NCBI RefSeq assembly: GCF_000698595.1
Contig: NZ_JFHC01000056.1
Location: forward strand, 1 to 55,430
Reading direction: 5' to 3'
Source: Caballeronia glathei
GTDB taxonomy: Bacteria > Pseudomonadota > Gammaproteobacteria > Burkholderiales > Burkholderiaceae
Length of the DNA stretch: 55,430 nucleotides
The stretch's first letter is position 1, and the number at the start of each line of letters is the position of its first letter. The notes beneath the pieces were generated by a model. It was given only the letters and a program-made list of their open reading frames with translations. It had not been told where the DNA came from and did not search any database. Position numbers and translations under genes: made by a program. Positions 8,896-17,112 of this stretch are shown piece after piece.

Positions 8896-9873
8896 ATGCG
8901 TCGAGGTATTCCGAGTCTGAGTGCGTTGCAGGCCTTCGAAGCCGCCGCGCGGCACGAAAGCTTTTCCAAGGCCGCCGCGGAGCTGTCGCAAACGCATGGC
9001 GCGATCTGCAAGAAGGTCAATGAACTCGAGGCGCACCTAGGCATCACGCTTTTCCAGCGCGTGCGTCAGCGACTCGTGCTTTCGCCCGCCGGCGGAGAAT
9101 ATGCGAGGCGTATCCGTGTCCATCTCGACCAGATCCGGCGCGACACGCTGGAGGTCGTGAGGAAACAGAGCGAGCTTCATCTGGAGCTTGCAATCGGCGT
9201 GACCTTCGCCTCGCAATGGCTGATTCCGCGCCTGCACGATTTCTATGCGCAGAATCCCGACATCCGCCTGCACATCATGGGCCGCGATCAGCCCACTTTC
9301 TTCGACAATTCCGATTTCGACGCCGCCATCTATTTCGGCCAGAACCTGTGGCCCGCCATGCCCGGCGTCCCGCTCGTCACCGATGACGAGATTCTCGCGG
9401 TCAGCGCACCCTCGCTGCAACGCGTGCACAAAGGGCTGACCATCGAGGAGATCGATGAGCTGCCGTGGATTCACACGCGCGACCTGCCACGCGCGTGGCT
9501 GGAATGGTCCGAGACGGCGAGCGCCGGCGTGACCCAGCACAATGCCTCGAACCAGCATTACGACATGTTCGTCATGGCGATCAATGCGGCGATCTCGGGG
9601 CTGGGTGTGGCGCTGCTGCCGCGCATCCTGATCGATCGGGAACTGAGATCCGGCGCGCTCGTGCAGGTGCATCCGCACACGATCCGCAACCCGGAGACCG
9701 TCTACTATTCGTTCCCGGAACAGAAGCGCGACTGGGAGCCGCTTGCGCGCTTCGAAACATGGCTGAACTCGGCGGTGCGAGACTATCGCGAGGGATGGCG
9801 CGCGCAGCGGGGCGCATCGCCGCGTGTGCAACGGGCCGTGCTGCGCCCGCTGCGTTCAGGCGAGCGCGCGTAA
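8896..9873 (+). CDS. LysR-family regulator (GcvA-like)
   Basis: A 325-residue LTTR. The N-terminal winged helix-turn-helix is ALQAFEAAARHESFSKAAAELSQTHGAICKKVNELE, with LFQRVRQRLVLSPAG after it. The effector domain covers about residues 90-295. The IPSLSALQAFEAAARH opening and the AIYFGQNLWPAMPG segment are typical of the GcvA-like branch. CAGGGAG upstream supports the ATG. Its 3' end overlaps the convergent aldolase gene by 18 bases. By position it probably controls the MFS gene, the aldolase gene, or both. Confidence 0.9.
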   Translation: MRRGIPSLSALQAFEAAARHESFSKAAAELSQTHGAICKKVNELEAHLGITLFQRVRQRLVLSPAGGEYARRIRVHLDQIRRDTLEVVRKQSELHLELAIGVTFASQWLIPRLHDFYAQNPDIRLHIMGRDQPTFFDNSDFDAAIYFGQNLWPAMPGVPLVTDDEILAVSAPSLQRVHKGLTIEEIDELPWIHTRDLPRAWLEWSETASAGVTQHNASNQHYDMFVMAINAAISGLGVALLPRILIDRELRSGALVQVHPHTIRNPETVYYSFPEQKRDWEPLARFETWLNSAVRDYREGWRAQRGASPRVQRAVLRPLRSGERA

Positions 9874-10659
9874 ATCCGGGCTTTCGCGCAGGAGCTGCTC
9901 GTACAGGCCCTGGAAGCCGAGCCACGCCACATAGTCCGAGCCCAGTTGCATGCGGGTCGCACGCACGTCCTGCTCGGGAAGCGATTCGATTTCGCCCGCG
10001 GCCTCCGCCAGCAGCTGCACCTGGCAGCAGCGCTCCATCGCGAGGAACCGGTAGGCAGCAGCGTCGACCGATGAACCGACCGTCAAGAGACCGTGATTGA
10101 GCAGAATCGCCGCACGCTTGTCGCCCATCGCGGCTGCAATGCGCCGCCCTTCCTCGGAGGCGAGGACCACGACGTCGCCGCGAAACAGCACGTGGTCGTC
10201 ATGGAAAAGGCACGCTTCCTGGTTGATCGGCGCCAGCAATCTCGGCCGGCACGAGAACGCGCGGCCGTAGGTGGTGTGCGTGTGCGCGGCCGCGACCACA
10301 CCGGCATTGGTGCCGTGAATCCCGCAATGAATCGCGACGGCCGCCGCGTTCACCGGGCCGGTGCCGTGATGCACCTTCCCTTCGTCGTCGATACAGACGA
10401 GATCATCGGGGTGGATCGCCGAAAAGTGCTTCGCATAGGGATTGACCCAGAAGCGGTCGTGGAACTCCGGGTCGCGGACCGTGATATGGCCGGCGATGCC
10501 TTCCGCAAGGCCGAATCTTGCAAAGATGCGAAAGGCCGCCGCAAGCTTCAACTTGCGATGCGCGCGCTCCTCCGCCATGTCGCCGAACGCAACGGGGACC
10601 GGCAACTCGCCCCCGATCGGCTTCGGAATCTGCCTGTCATGGAATTCAGCCTGGCCCAT
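9856..10659 (-). CDS. Class II aldolase / adducin family protein
   Basis: A 267-residue protein of the class II aldolase fold. HITVRDPEFHDRFWVNP opens the domain, AAHTHTTYGRAF supplies a His-x-His zinc pair and ILLNHGLLTVG supplies the later His. Such enzymes are metal-dependent aldolases, epimerases or decarboxylases of small hydroxy acids or sugar phosphates. I use the ATG at 10659, which has GAGGAG ten bases upstream; an ATG six codons earlier is possible. The gene overlaps the convergent LysR gene by 18 bases. Substrate unknown. Confidence 0.87.
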   Translation of the reverse strand: MGQAEFHDRQIPKPIGGELPVPVAFGDMAEERAHRKLKLAAAFRIFARFGLAEGIAGHITVRDPEFHDRFWVNPYAKHFSAIHPDDLVCIDDEGKVHHGTGPVNAAAVAIHCGIHGTNAGVVAAAHTHTTYGRAFSCRPRLLAPINQEACLFHDDHVLFRGDVVVLASEEGRRIAAAMGDKRAAILLNHGLLTVGSSVDAAAYRFLAMERCCQVQLLAEAAGEIESLPEQDVRATRMQLGSDYVAWLGFQGLYEQLLRESPDLRALA

Positions 10660-11495
10660 CGAGTGCTCCTCACGCATTGAACTGGTCGAGCGATTGTGGT
10701 CCAGGGCAAGCGCCGCTGTCCATCGACGATACGTCACATGCCTGATACCTCGGCTCACGGGAGAGCGGTGACAGCGCACGTGCCCGGCCATCATGTGCCG
10801 ATCGCGTGAACCGTCACCGTCGCAATCAACGCGGCGGCCTTGTCTCGGGAAAGCGTCGGCATGGCCCTCTTTTGCGACTTCGAGATACGAAGGTTCGACA
10901 TCAGGCCGGTGCTCGAGCACTTGCTGTTCAAGGAAGGCATCGTCGACAACGAAAGCCTGTTGCGACCGGGACCGGTACTGACGATCCCTCCGAAGAAAGA
11001 TGCCTCGCGCGTGAGTTGTGCGTACGCGCCATGAAGGTGCGCCCACGCACTGCTATAGCGCAGCGCAGTGGCTCTGACATGGGTTGCTGTCGATGGCACG
11101 GACATTGCCATTGAACTGGATCGACTGATGTTCGTCAGGGTTCGGTTGGACTTGTTGCGCTTCACCACCGGGTCGTACGCCGAGGTGGATCGCCCGCGCG
11201 CATGGGGCGCGGCACTCGACCGCCCTCTGCGGTGTGGCGCACTTCCGGCTGCCTGGTGCCCCATGCACGCTGGCGGTCGACTTCGGCCGGACGCAGTAGG
11301 TGGACGGCAGTTGAGGGGTTCACGCGAACATCCGCAAGGCGCTCCTCAACGCGGGAAGCCGCGAACAGCGGCCGCTGATGCGCGTGCGGTCAAGAGATTG
11401 TTCGCAGCAAGGCCGATGCGACTATTTTGGCATCCCTACCATGAGTTCTGACGTAATCACAGGCGTACGCGCCGACCGACAGGACTCACTGGACC
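10660..11495. other. Gene-free stretch with unrecognised open frames
   Basis: About 840 bases between the divergent aldolase and deacetylase genes. Several overlapping frames of 100-160 codons run on both strands (for example 10791-11264 minus and 11068-11451 plus). None shows a domain, a signal peptide or a convincing ribosome site. The length and the mix of frames suggest degenerate coding DNA, but I cannot name the ancestor. Confidence 0.35.
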
Positions 11496-12398
11496 ATGGT
11501 TTCTCCCGCATATCGCGCGCTGCCCCGTCACGCGCGCTTCGAATATTCGCCGATCAACGGCCGCCCGGCCTATCGCTGGCCTGACGGTTCGCGGCTCGCC
11601 GTCTATATCGGCTTCAACATCGAACACTTCGCGTTCGGCGAAGGACTCGGGCCGACCATCGGACCGGTCATGCCCGAGCCCGACGTGCTGAATCACGCAT
11701 GGCGCGAGTATGCGCTGCGCGTGGGCGCATGGCGCTGCCTCGATCTCTTCGATGAACTCGCGCTGCCGACCGCGGCCATCATCAACACGGCGCTCTACGA
11801 TCACTGCCCCGAACTGGTCGCCGCGTTCGCCCAGCGAGGAGATGAACTCGTCGCGCACGGTCATACGAACTCCGAGCGGCAGGGGACGCTCGACGAAGAC
11901 GGGGAACGCGCGCTGATCGTGGCATGCCGCGAGCGGATTGCAGCGGAGAGCGCGCAACAGGCAGCAGGATGGCTGTCGCCGTGGCTCTCGGAGAGCCATG
12001 TCACCAGTGATCTCGTCGCCGAAGCCGGTTACCAGTACACGCTCAACTGGTGTCACGACGATCAGCCCACGCGCCTGCATACGCGCAACGGTCAGCCGCT
12101 GTGGGCGATTCCCTATCCGGAGGAAGTCAACGATATCCCGATGATCCTTGCGCGCCAGATGGACGCCCGATCGTTCGCCGACCTCGTGATCGATCACTTC
12201 GAGGAAATGCTGCGGCAATCGGCGCGTCAGCCGCTGGTGATGGGCATCGCGCTGCACGCGTACCTGATGGGACAGCCCCATCGCCTGTGCCACTTGCGGC
12301 GGGCGCTCGAGCACATTGCCCATGCACGCAACGAAGGCCGCGTCTGCATTACGACGCCGGGTTCGATTGCAAGCCACATGGATCTGATTGGCCGCTAG
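11496..12398 (+). CDS. Polysaccharide deacetylase-like (NodB-fold) protein
   Basis: A 300-residue cytoplasmic protein without a signal peptide. It resembles the allantoinase-like (PuuE-type) branch of NodB-fold enzymes, opening FEYSPINGRPAYRWPDGSRL and AVYIGFNIEHFAFGEG. Likely metal ligands are the His pair region DELVAHGHTNSERQG and the later HAYLMGQPHRL. This branch hydrolyses C-N bonds in small cyclic or acylated compounds rather than cell-wall sugars. It precedes an amino-acid-type ABC transporter by 58 bases on the same strand, so it probably processes the imported compound. The substrate is not evident. Confidence 0.85.
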   Translation: MVSPAYRALPRHARFEYSPINGRPAYRWPDGSRLAVYIGFNIEHFAFGEGLGPTIGPVMPEPDVLNHAWREYALRVGAWRCLDLFDELALPTAAIINTALYDHCPELVAAFAQRGDELVAHGHTNSERQGTLDEDGERALIVACRERIAAESAQQAAGWLSPWLSESHVTSDLVAEAGYQYTLNWCHDDQPTRLHTRNGQPLWAIPYPEEVNDIPMILARQMDARSFADLVIDHFEEMLRQSARQPLVMGIALHAYLMGQPHRLCHLRRALEHIAHARNEGRVCITTPGSIASHMDLIGR

Positions 12399-12456
12399 AT
12401 CAAGTCATCTTCGCTTCGCCGGACCGTCTGGTTCGCTCTCACATCCCTCAACCTGA

Positions 12457-13326
12457 ATGGGATTCGCCATGTTCATGTCAAAGACAATCAAGCTGCTGCT
12501 ATGCGCACTCACCGGTCTCCTCCTTGCGCAGGGTGCGTCGGCGCAATCGTGCGAGCCTTCCAAGGTGGCGCAGAAGTATCCATCGCTCGCGGGCAAGACC
12601 ATCAGGATCGGCGTGGACCCCGAGTCGCCGCCGTATGCGTTCCGTGACAGCAAGGACTTCAACAGGATCATCGGCGCCGATGCCGACATGGCCCGCGCCG
12701 TGTTCGCGTGCGCAGGCGTGAAGACCGAATTCTTCACCGCCGGCTGGCCGGGCCTGCTGCCCGCGCTGCGTGCGGGACAGATCGACGTCATGTGGGACCT
12801 GCTGTACTACACGCCGGAGCGCGCGAAGGAAACGAGCTTCGTCACGTATATGCAGGCCGGCACGGGCGGCCTCGTGGCAGCAGGCAACCCGAAGAAGATC
12901 GACGACATCTCCAAGCTTTGCGGCCTCACGGTCACAGCGGGCATCGGCACTGTCGAATTGACCATGGCGCAAACGCAGGCTGCCAAATGCAAGGCGGAGA
13001 ACAAGCCTGACGTGACCATCATGACGTCCGCGGATATTGCGTCGGGCGCGCGTCTCGTCGCCAGTCATCGGGCCGACGTGATGATGTACGACCTGGCGCT
13101 CGTCGATGGCCTCGCCAAGCAGAATCCGCAACTCTACTCACGCGGCTTCATGCTGACGAGCGGCATGAAGATCGGCGTGGGCGTGAAGAAGGGCAACACC
13201 GACATGATCGCCGCCGTATCCGACGGGCTCAAGATCATGCAGGCCAATCAGACGCAGAAGAAGACCTTCCAGCAATACGATGTCGACCCGTCGCTGGAGA
13301 CGCCGACCACGCTGCTGACTCAATGA
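12457..13326 (+). CDS. ABC transporter substrate-binding protein, polar amino acid type
   Basis: A 289-residue secreted binding protein of the SBP_bac_3 family. The Sec signal peptide ends near residue 29 (LLLAQGASA). The mature part starts with KTIRIGVDPESPPYAFRD, the typical ligand-pocket opening, and continues with ADMARAVFACAGVKTEF. Starts at 12469 and 12475 are also possible; all give a usable signal peptide and no clear Shine-Dalgarno separates them. Its stop overlaps the next start by four bases (ATGA), so it is co-translated with the fused permease-ATPase. The ligand may be a modified amino acid, given the neighbouring hydrolases. Confidence 0.9.
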   Translation: MGFAMFMSKTIKLLLCALTGLLLAQGASAQSCEPSKVAQKYPSLAGKTIRIGVDPESPPYAFRDSKDFNRIIGADADMARAVFACAGVKTEFFTAGWPGLLPALRAGQIDVMWDLLYYTPERAKETSFVTYMQAGTGGLVAAGNPKKIDDISKLCGLTVTAGIGTVELTMAQTQAAKCKAENKPDVTIMTSADIASGARLVASHRADVMMYDLALVDGLAKQNPQLYSRGFMLTSGMKIGVGVKKGNTDMIAAVSDGLKIMQANQTQKKTFQQYDVDPSLETPTTLLTQ

Positions 13327-15089
13327 AGGCTCTCTGCACGGCACGCCGCCTGGCGCGCCGGTCGCGTCATCGACCAGGTTCGCAAATGAATGCATCGGGC
13401 TTCAAACACGGAATTGCCGGCGCACTCGCCATGCTGGCCATGCTGGCATGTCAGCCGGCGATCGCCGCGGATCTCGCGAGCGTTCAAGTGATCGAAGGGT
13501 TCAGGGAACTGGGCGGTTACATCGCGTCGCCGTTCCTGCTCGGTGGCGCATGGATCGCGGTGAAGATCACGCTGCTTGCGATGTCGATCGGCCTCGCGCT
13601 TGGCCTCGGTCTTGCGCTGATGCGGCTGTCGCGCTTCAAGGCATTGAACTCTGCAGCATGGGGTTACATCTGGTTCGTTCGAGGCACGCCGCAATTGCTG
13701 CAACTCGTGTTCATCTTCGACGCGCTGCCACTGATCGGCCTGCGGTTCGATGAAGTCACGACCGCGGTTATCGGCTTTGCATTGAACGAAGCGGCGTTCA
13801 GCGCTGAGCTGTTTCGTGCGGGAATCCTGTCGGTGAACCGTTCGCAATCCACGGCCGCCGCCGCGCTCGGGATGGGGCCATTGCTGACGTTGCGCCGTAT
13901 CATCCTGCCCCAGTCGATGCGCGCGGTCATCCCGGGTCTCGCCAACGACACCATCGGCATGTTGAAGCTGACGTCGATCGCATCGGTGATCTTCGTCAAC
14001 GAGCTGACGTTTCGCTCGCAACAGGTCGTCGGGCAAAACTTCAAGTTCTTTACCGTGTTCGGCGCGGCTGCCGTGATCTATCTGTTCCTGACGAGCGGAA
14101 TCTCACTGGTTCAGGTGTGGCTCGAACGTCTCTTCGATCACGAACGCGACCGGAAAATCACGTTCTCGTGGTTCGGGCTGCGCGCATCGAAGCATGATGT
14201 GAATCCGGCGGCCGCACCGGTCGCGTTGCCGGTCGCCGCCAAAGAGCCGGAAGCGGCCGATCACGCATGGATAGGCACGCTGCTGCCTGTCGAAAACCGC
14301 ACGCCGCGACATTGCGGAGAACCGTTCGTCGCGTGCAGGAACATCTGGAAATCGTATGGCAAGCGCGAGATCTTGCGCGGCGTCGATCTGTCGATCGCGC
14401 ATGGCGAAGTGGTCGTGATCCTGGGCCCGAGCGGCTCCGGCAAAAGCACGCTGCTCAAGCTCATCAACCATCTCGAGCCGCTCGACTGGGGAACGATCAA
14501 GGTCGACTCGGAATATGTGGGGTATCGCGAAGTACCGGGTGGCGGCGGCACGGTGCGGCCCCTGCACAACCTCGCACGTGCTCGCGCCGAGGCGCGCGTG
14601 GGCATGGTCTTCCAGCATTTCAATCTCTTCAGTCACCTGAGTGCGCTGGAGAACATCGTTGAAGCACAGCGCCAGGTCTATGCGGTGCCGCGCGCCGCAG
14701 CGGAAGCGCTAGGCCGCGATCTGCTGAAAAGCGTGGGCCTTGCCGCGCATGCGGATTTTCTGCCGCATCGCTTGTCGGGCGGGCAGCAGCAGCGCGTGGC
14801 GATTGCACGTGCACTCGCGATCAAGCCGAAGCTGATGCTCTTCGACGAACCGACATCTGCGCTCGATCCGGAACTCGTCGGTGAAGTGCTTGGTGTGATG
14901 CGCGGACTTGCCGACGCCGGCATGACGATGATCGTCGTCACTCACGAGATCCGCTTCGCCCGCGATGTCGCGGACCGCGTCGTCTTCATGGATGGCGGAG
15001 AAGTGGTCGAACAAGGGACGCCGCAGCAGGTCATCGACAACCCGACTCACGAGCGCACCCGTAAATTCCTCAACGTTGTCGCAAACTAA
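13323..15089 (+). CDS. Amino-acid ABC transporter, permease fused to ATP-binding protein
   Basis: One 588-residue chain joins two subunits that are normally separate. Residues about 70-280 form a HisM/GlnP-type permease with several membrane segments and the loop FNEAAFSAELFRAGI..AAAALGM. A linker of about 50 residues follows. Residues about 335-585 form the ATPase: Walker A GPSGSGKST near 368, signature LSGGQQQRVAIARAL near 483, Walker B LMLFDEPTSALD, H-loop VTHE. A start at 13386 is possible and would leave the N-terminal hydrophobic segment LAMLAMLACQPAIAA as a signal-like helix. The chain overlaps the binding-protein gene by four bases. Confidence 0.92.
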   Translation: MKALCTARRLARRSRHRPGSQMNASGFKHGIAGALAMLAMLACQPAIAADLASVQVIEGFRELGGYIASPFLLGGAWIAVKITLLAMSIGLALGLGLALMRLSRFKALNSAAWGYIWFVRGTPQLLQLVFIFDALPLIGLRFDEVTTAVIGFALNEAAFSAELFRAGILSVNRSQSTAAAALGMGPLLTLRRIILPQSMRAVIPGLANDTIGMLKLTSIASVIFVNELTFRSQQVVGQNFKFFTVFGAAAVIYLFLTSGISLVQVWLERLFDHERDRKITFSWFGLRASKHDVNPAAAPVALPVAAKEPEAADHAWIGTLLPVENRTPRHCGEPFVACRNIWKSYGKREILRGVDLSIAHGEVVVILGPSGSGKSTLLKLINHLEPLDWGTIKVDSEYVGYREVPGGGGTVRPLHNLARARAEARVGMVFQHFNLFSHLSALENIVEAQRQVYAVPRAAAEALGRDLLKSVGLAAHADFLPHRLSGGQQQRVAIARALAIKPKLMLFDEPTSALDPELVGEVLGVMRGLADAGMTMIVVTHEIRFARDVADRVVFMDGGEVVEQGTPQQVIDNPTHERTRKFLNVVAN

Positions 15090-15102
15090 ATGCGAGGCTC
15101 AC

Positions 15103-16119
15103 ATGACTGACTTCGAAACCTTCAATCTCGGCCGCGTCACGCTTCAGTCCGGCGCCACGCTGCCCGACATGCAGCTCGCCTACAAGACGTATGGCCGGCT
15201 CAACGCCGCGCGCGACAACGCGATCGTCTATCCGACGTTCTATAGCGGCAGCCATGTCGACAACGAGTGGCTGATCGGCGAGCACAAGGGGCTCGACCCG
15301 CGCGAGTATTTCATCATCGTGCCGAACATGTTTGGCAACGGCGTGTCGAGCTCGCCGAGCAACAATCCGCCGCCTTATGATCGCGGTTGCTATCCGCATG
15401 TGACGCTGTACGACAACGTCGCCATGCAGCATCGCCTCGTAACTGAGAAGTTCGGCATCGAGTCGCTCAGGCTCGTCGTCGGCTGGTCCATGGGCGCGAT
15501 GCAGGCGTTCCATTGGGCCGCGATGTATCCCGAGATGGTCGAGCGCATTCTTCCGGCTTGCGGGGCAGCGCGATGCTCGCGGCACAACTTCGTGTTTATC
15601 GAGGGGCTCAAGGCGCCGTTGCTTCTGGACCCCGAATTCAGGGACGGCTTCTACGACGCACCGCCCACGCGCGGAATGCGCGCCGCTGCCCGCGTGTTTG
15701 CCGGATGGGGATTTTCACAGGCGTTTCTGCGTCAGCGCCTCGACATGGAAGCGATGGGGTATGGGTCGCTGGAGGACTTCATTACCCATTTCTGGGAGGG
15801 CGATTTCCTCAGGAAGGACGCGAACAACATTCTGTCGATGATGTGGAGCTGGCAGCACGGCGACATTTCGGCGAATCCGCTTTACAACGGGGATTTCGAC
15901 CGGGCGCTGGGCAGTATCACTGCAAAGGCGATCGTGATGCCCGGGCGCACGGACCTGTATTTTCCGCCGGAGGACAGCGAGTATGAAGTGTCGAAGATGC
16001 CCAACGCAGAGTTGCGGCCGATCGAGTCCGTGTGGGGGCATTTCGCGGGCGGGCCATGCGCCAATTCTGTCGACGCCAGGTTCATCGATAGTGCAGTGAG
16101 CGAAATTCTGGCGATGTAA
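15103..16119 (+). CDS. Alpha/beta hydrolase, homoserine O-acetyltransferase-like
   Basis: A 338-residue alpha/beta hydrolase of the MetX-like family. The nucleophile elbow is GWSMGA with Ser129, the acid is Asp284 in GRTDLYFP, and the His is His313 in VWGHFAGGP, which completes the triad. FGNGVSSSPSN near residue 83 resembles the MetX oxyanion region. The start at 15103 is 13 bases after the ABC gene, and the 46 residues upstream in frame are discarded. Because it sits in a transport cluster without methionine genes, hydrolysis or acyl transfer on the imported compound is likelier than methionine synthesis. Confidence 0.87.
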   Translation: MTDFETFNLGRVTLQSGATLPDMQLAYKTYGRLNAARDNAIVYPTFYSGSHVDNEWLIGEHKGLDPREYFIIVPNMFGNGVSSSPSNNPPPYDRGCYPHVTLYDNVAMQHRLVTEKFGIESLRLVVGWSMGAMQAFHWAAMYPEMVERILPACGAARCSRHNFVFIEGLKAPLLLDPEFRDGFYDAPPTRGMRAAARVFAGWGFSQAFLRQRLDMEAMGYGSLEDFITHFWEGDFLRKDANNILSMMWSWQHGDISANPLYNGDFDRALGSITAKAIVMPGRTDLYFPPEDSEYEVSKMPNAELRPIESVWGHFAGGPCANSVDARFIDSAVSEILAM

Positions 16120-16262
16120 TCCAGACCCTTGCGCGCGGTGTGACGTAAGCAACATGAAGGGTTTCGTTCGGCAGCGCGTCCGGCATTGCCTGCTGTGACG
16201 CCAGTCTGCCCATTCAGCCCGCGGAAGCGGAAAACATGCGCGCCGCGGCAGCTATTGATGAG

Positions 16263-16988
16263 CTATTGATGAAATCCGGGCTCGAACTGTTTTCCGACAA
16301 ACGCGATGTGCGCGAACATTGCCTGCTGCGCGGCGTCGGGATTGCGCTCCCGAACCGCGAGATAAATGGATTCGTGCTGGCTTAGCCGCATCGTTGACTG
16401 AATGAGGGCGTTCGCGTTGTTGACCGTCGCATCGAACGTGTTCGCGGCAATGTGCTCGCGAAGCATCGTAATGACGCTCGCATAGAACTGGTCGAGCATC
16501 CGGTTGTGCGATGCCGCCGTCAGCACCGTATGAAACTCGCCGTCGACGAGGGCTTCCGCATCCACGTCCTGCGCCGCGACCGCATCGCGCATCTTCAACA
16601 GGAGCGACTGGAGCCGGTCCAGCTCCTGCGGCGTCGAACGTTGTGCGGCGAAGCGCGCAGCCGCGCACTCGAAAACCAGCCGGAACTCCAGCGTTTCAGC
16701 CCTCAATGGCGGGTTGTCCACCACAAGCTGCAGCCATGGGGCACTCAGGCGCGCAGGCTGCTTCTGCACGACGTACACGCCACTGCCGCGCTTCGTTTCG
16801 AGCATTCCCCTGCTGACGAGCCGCTGAATGGCTTCGCGCACGGTCGAGCGCGACACCCCCAGCGCTTCCGCAAGCGCGCGCTCCGCCGGCAAGCGCGCCA
16901 AGGCTCCCCAACTGCCTTCGAGCACCTTCTCTTCGAGTTGCCGGACGGTCCTGTCCAGTACGCCAGATGAAAGGCTGTGAAATCCCAT
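16263..16988 (-). CDS. GntR-family regulator, FadR subfamily
   Basis: A 241-residue repressor. The N-terminal winged helix is RLPAERALAEALGVSRSTVREAIQRLVSRGMLETKRGSGVYV, and residues about 95-225 form the helical FCD effector domain, with likely metal or ligand residues in DGEFHTVLTAAS and LSQHESIYLAV. It is divergent from the dehydratase gene, and a matching palindrome sits between them at 17003. It most likely represses the dehydratase and permease until a sugar acid is present. Confidence 0.92.
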   Translation of the reverse strand: MGFHSLSSGVLDRTVRQLEEKVLEGSWGALARLPAERALAEALGVSRSTVREAIQRLVSRGMLETKRGSGVYVVQKQPARLSAPWLQLVVDNPPLRAETLEFRLVFECAAARFAAQRSTPQELDRLQSLLLKMRDAVAAQDVDAEALVDGEFHTVLTAASHNRMLDQFYASVITMLREHIAANTFDATVNNANALIQSTMRLSQHESIYLAVRERNPDAAQQAMFAHIAFVGKQFEPGFHQ

Positions 16989-17002
16989 CTCGGTGCTTCA
17001 AG

Positions 17003-17021
17003 AAATTGGTCCGACCGATTT
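17003..17021. promoter_or_regulatory. GntR/FadR-type operator palindrome
   Basis: AAATTGGTC-C-GACCGATTT is a 19-bp palindrome with one mismatch and contains the GGTC-N-GACC core common to FadR-subfamily operators. A second half-site CGACCGATTT recurs at 17061-17070, 49 bases further on. Both lie in the divergent region between the GntR gene and the dehydratase gene. Confidence 0.6.
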
Positions 17022-17112
17022 GCCTCGCCTCGTGAACGAAATCACTATGACACACACGGACGACCGATTTCGGCGCCTCCGCTCACGAGCCCCACAATCC
17101 AAGAGGAAAACC

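Noticed and set aside
10791..11264. A 157-codon minus-strand frame in the aldolase-deacetylase gap
   Set aside because: Ser- and Arg-rich, no domain, no clear ribosome site. It may be the shadow of a decayed gene, but I could not name one.
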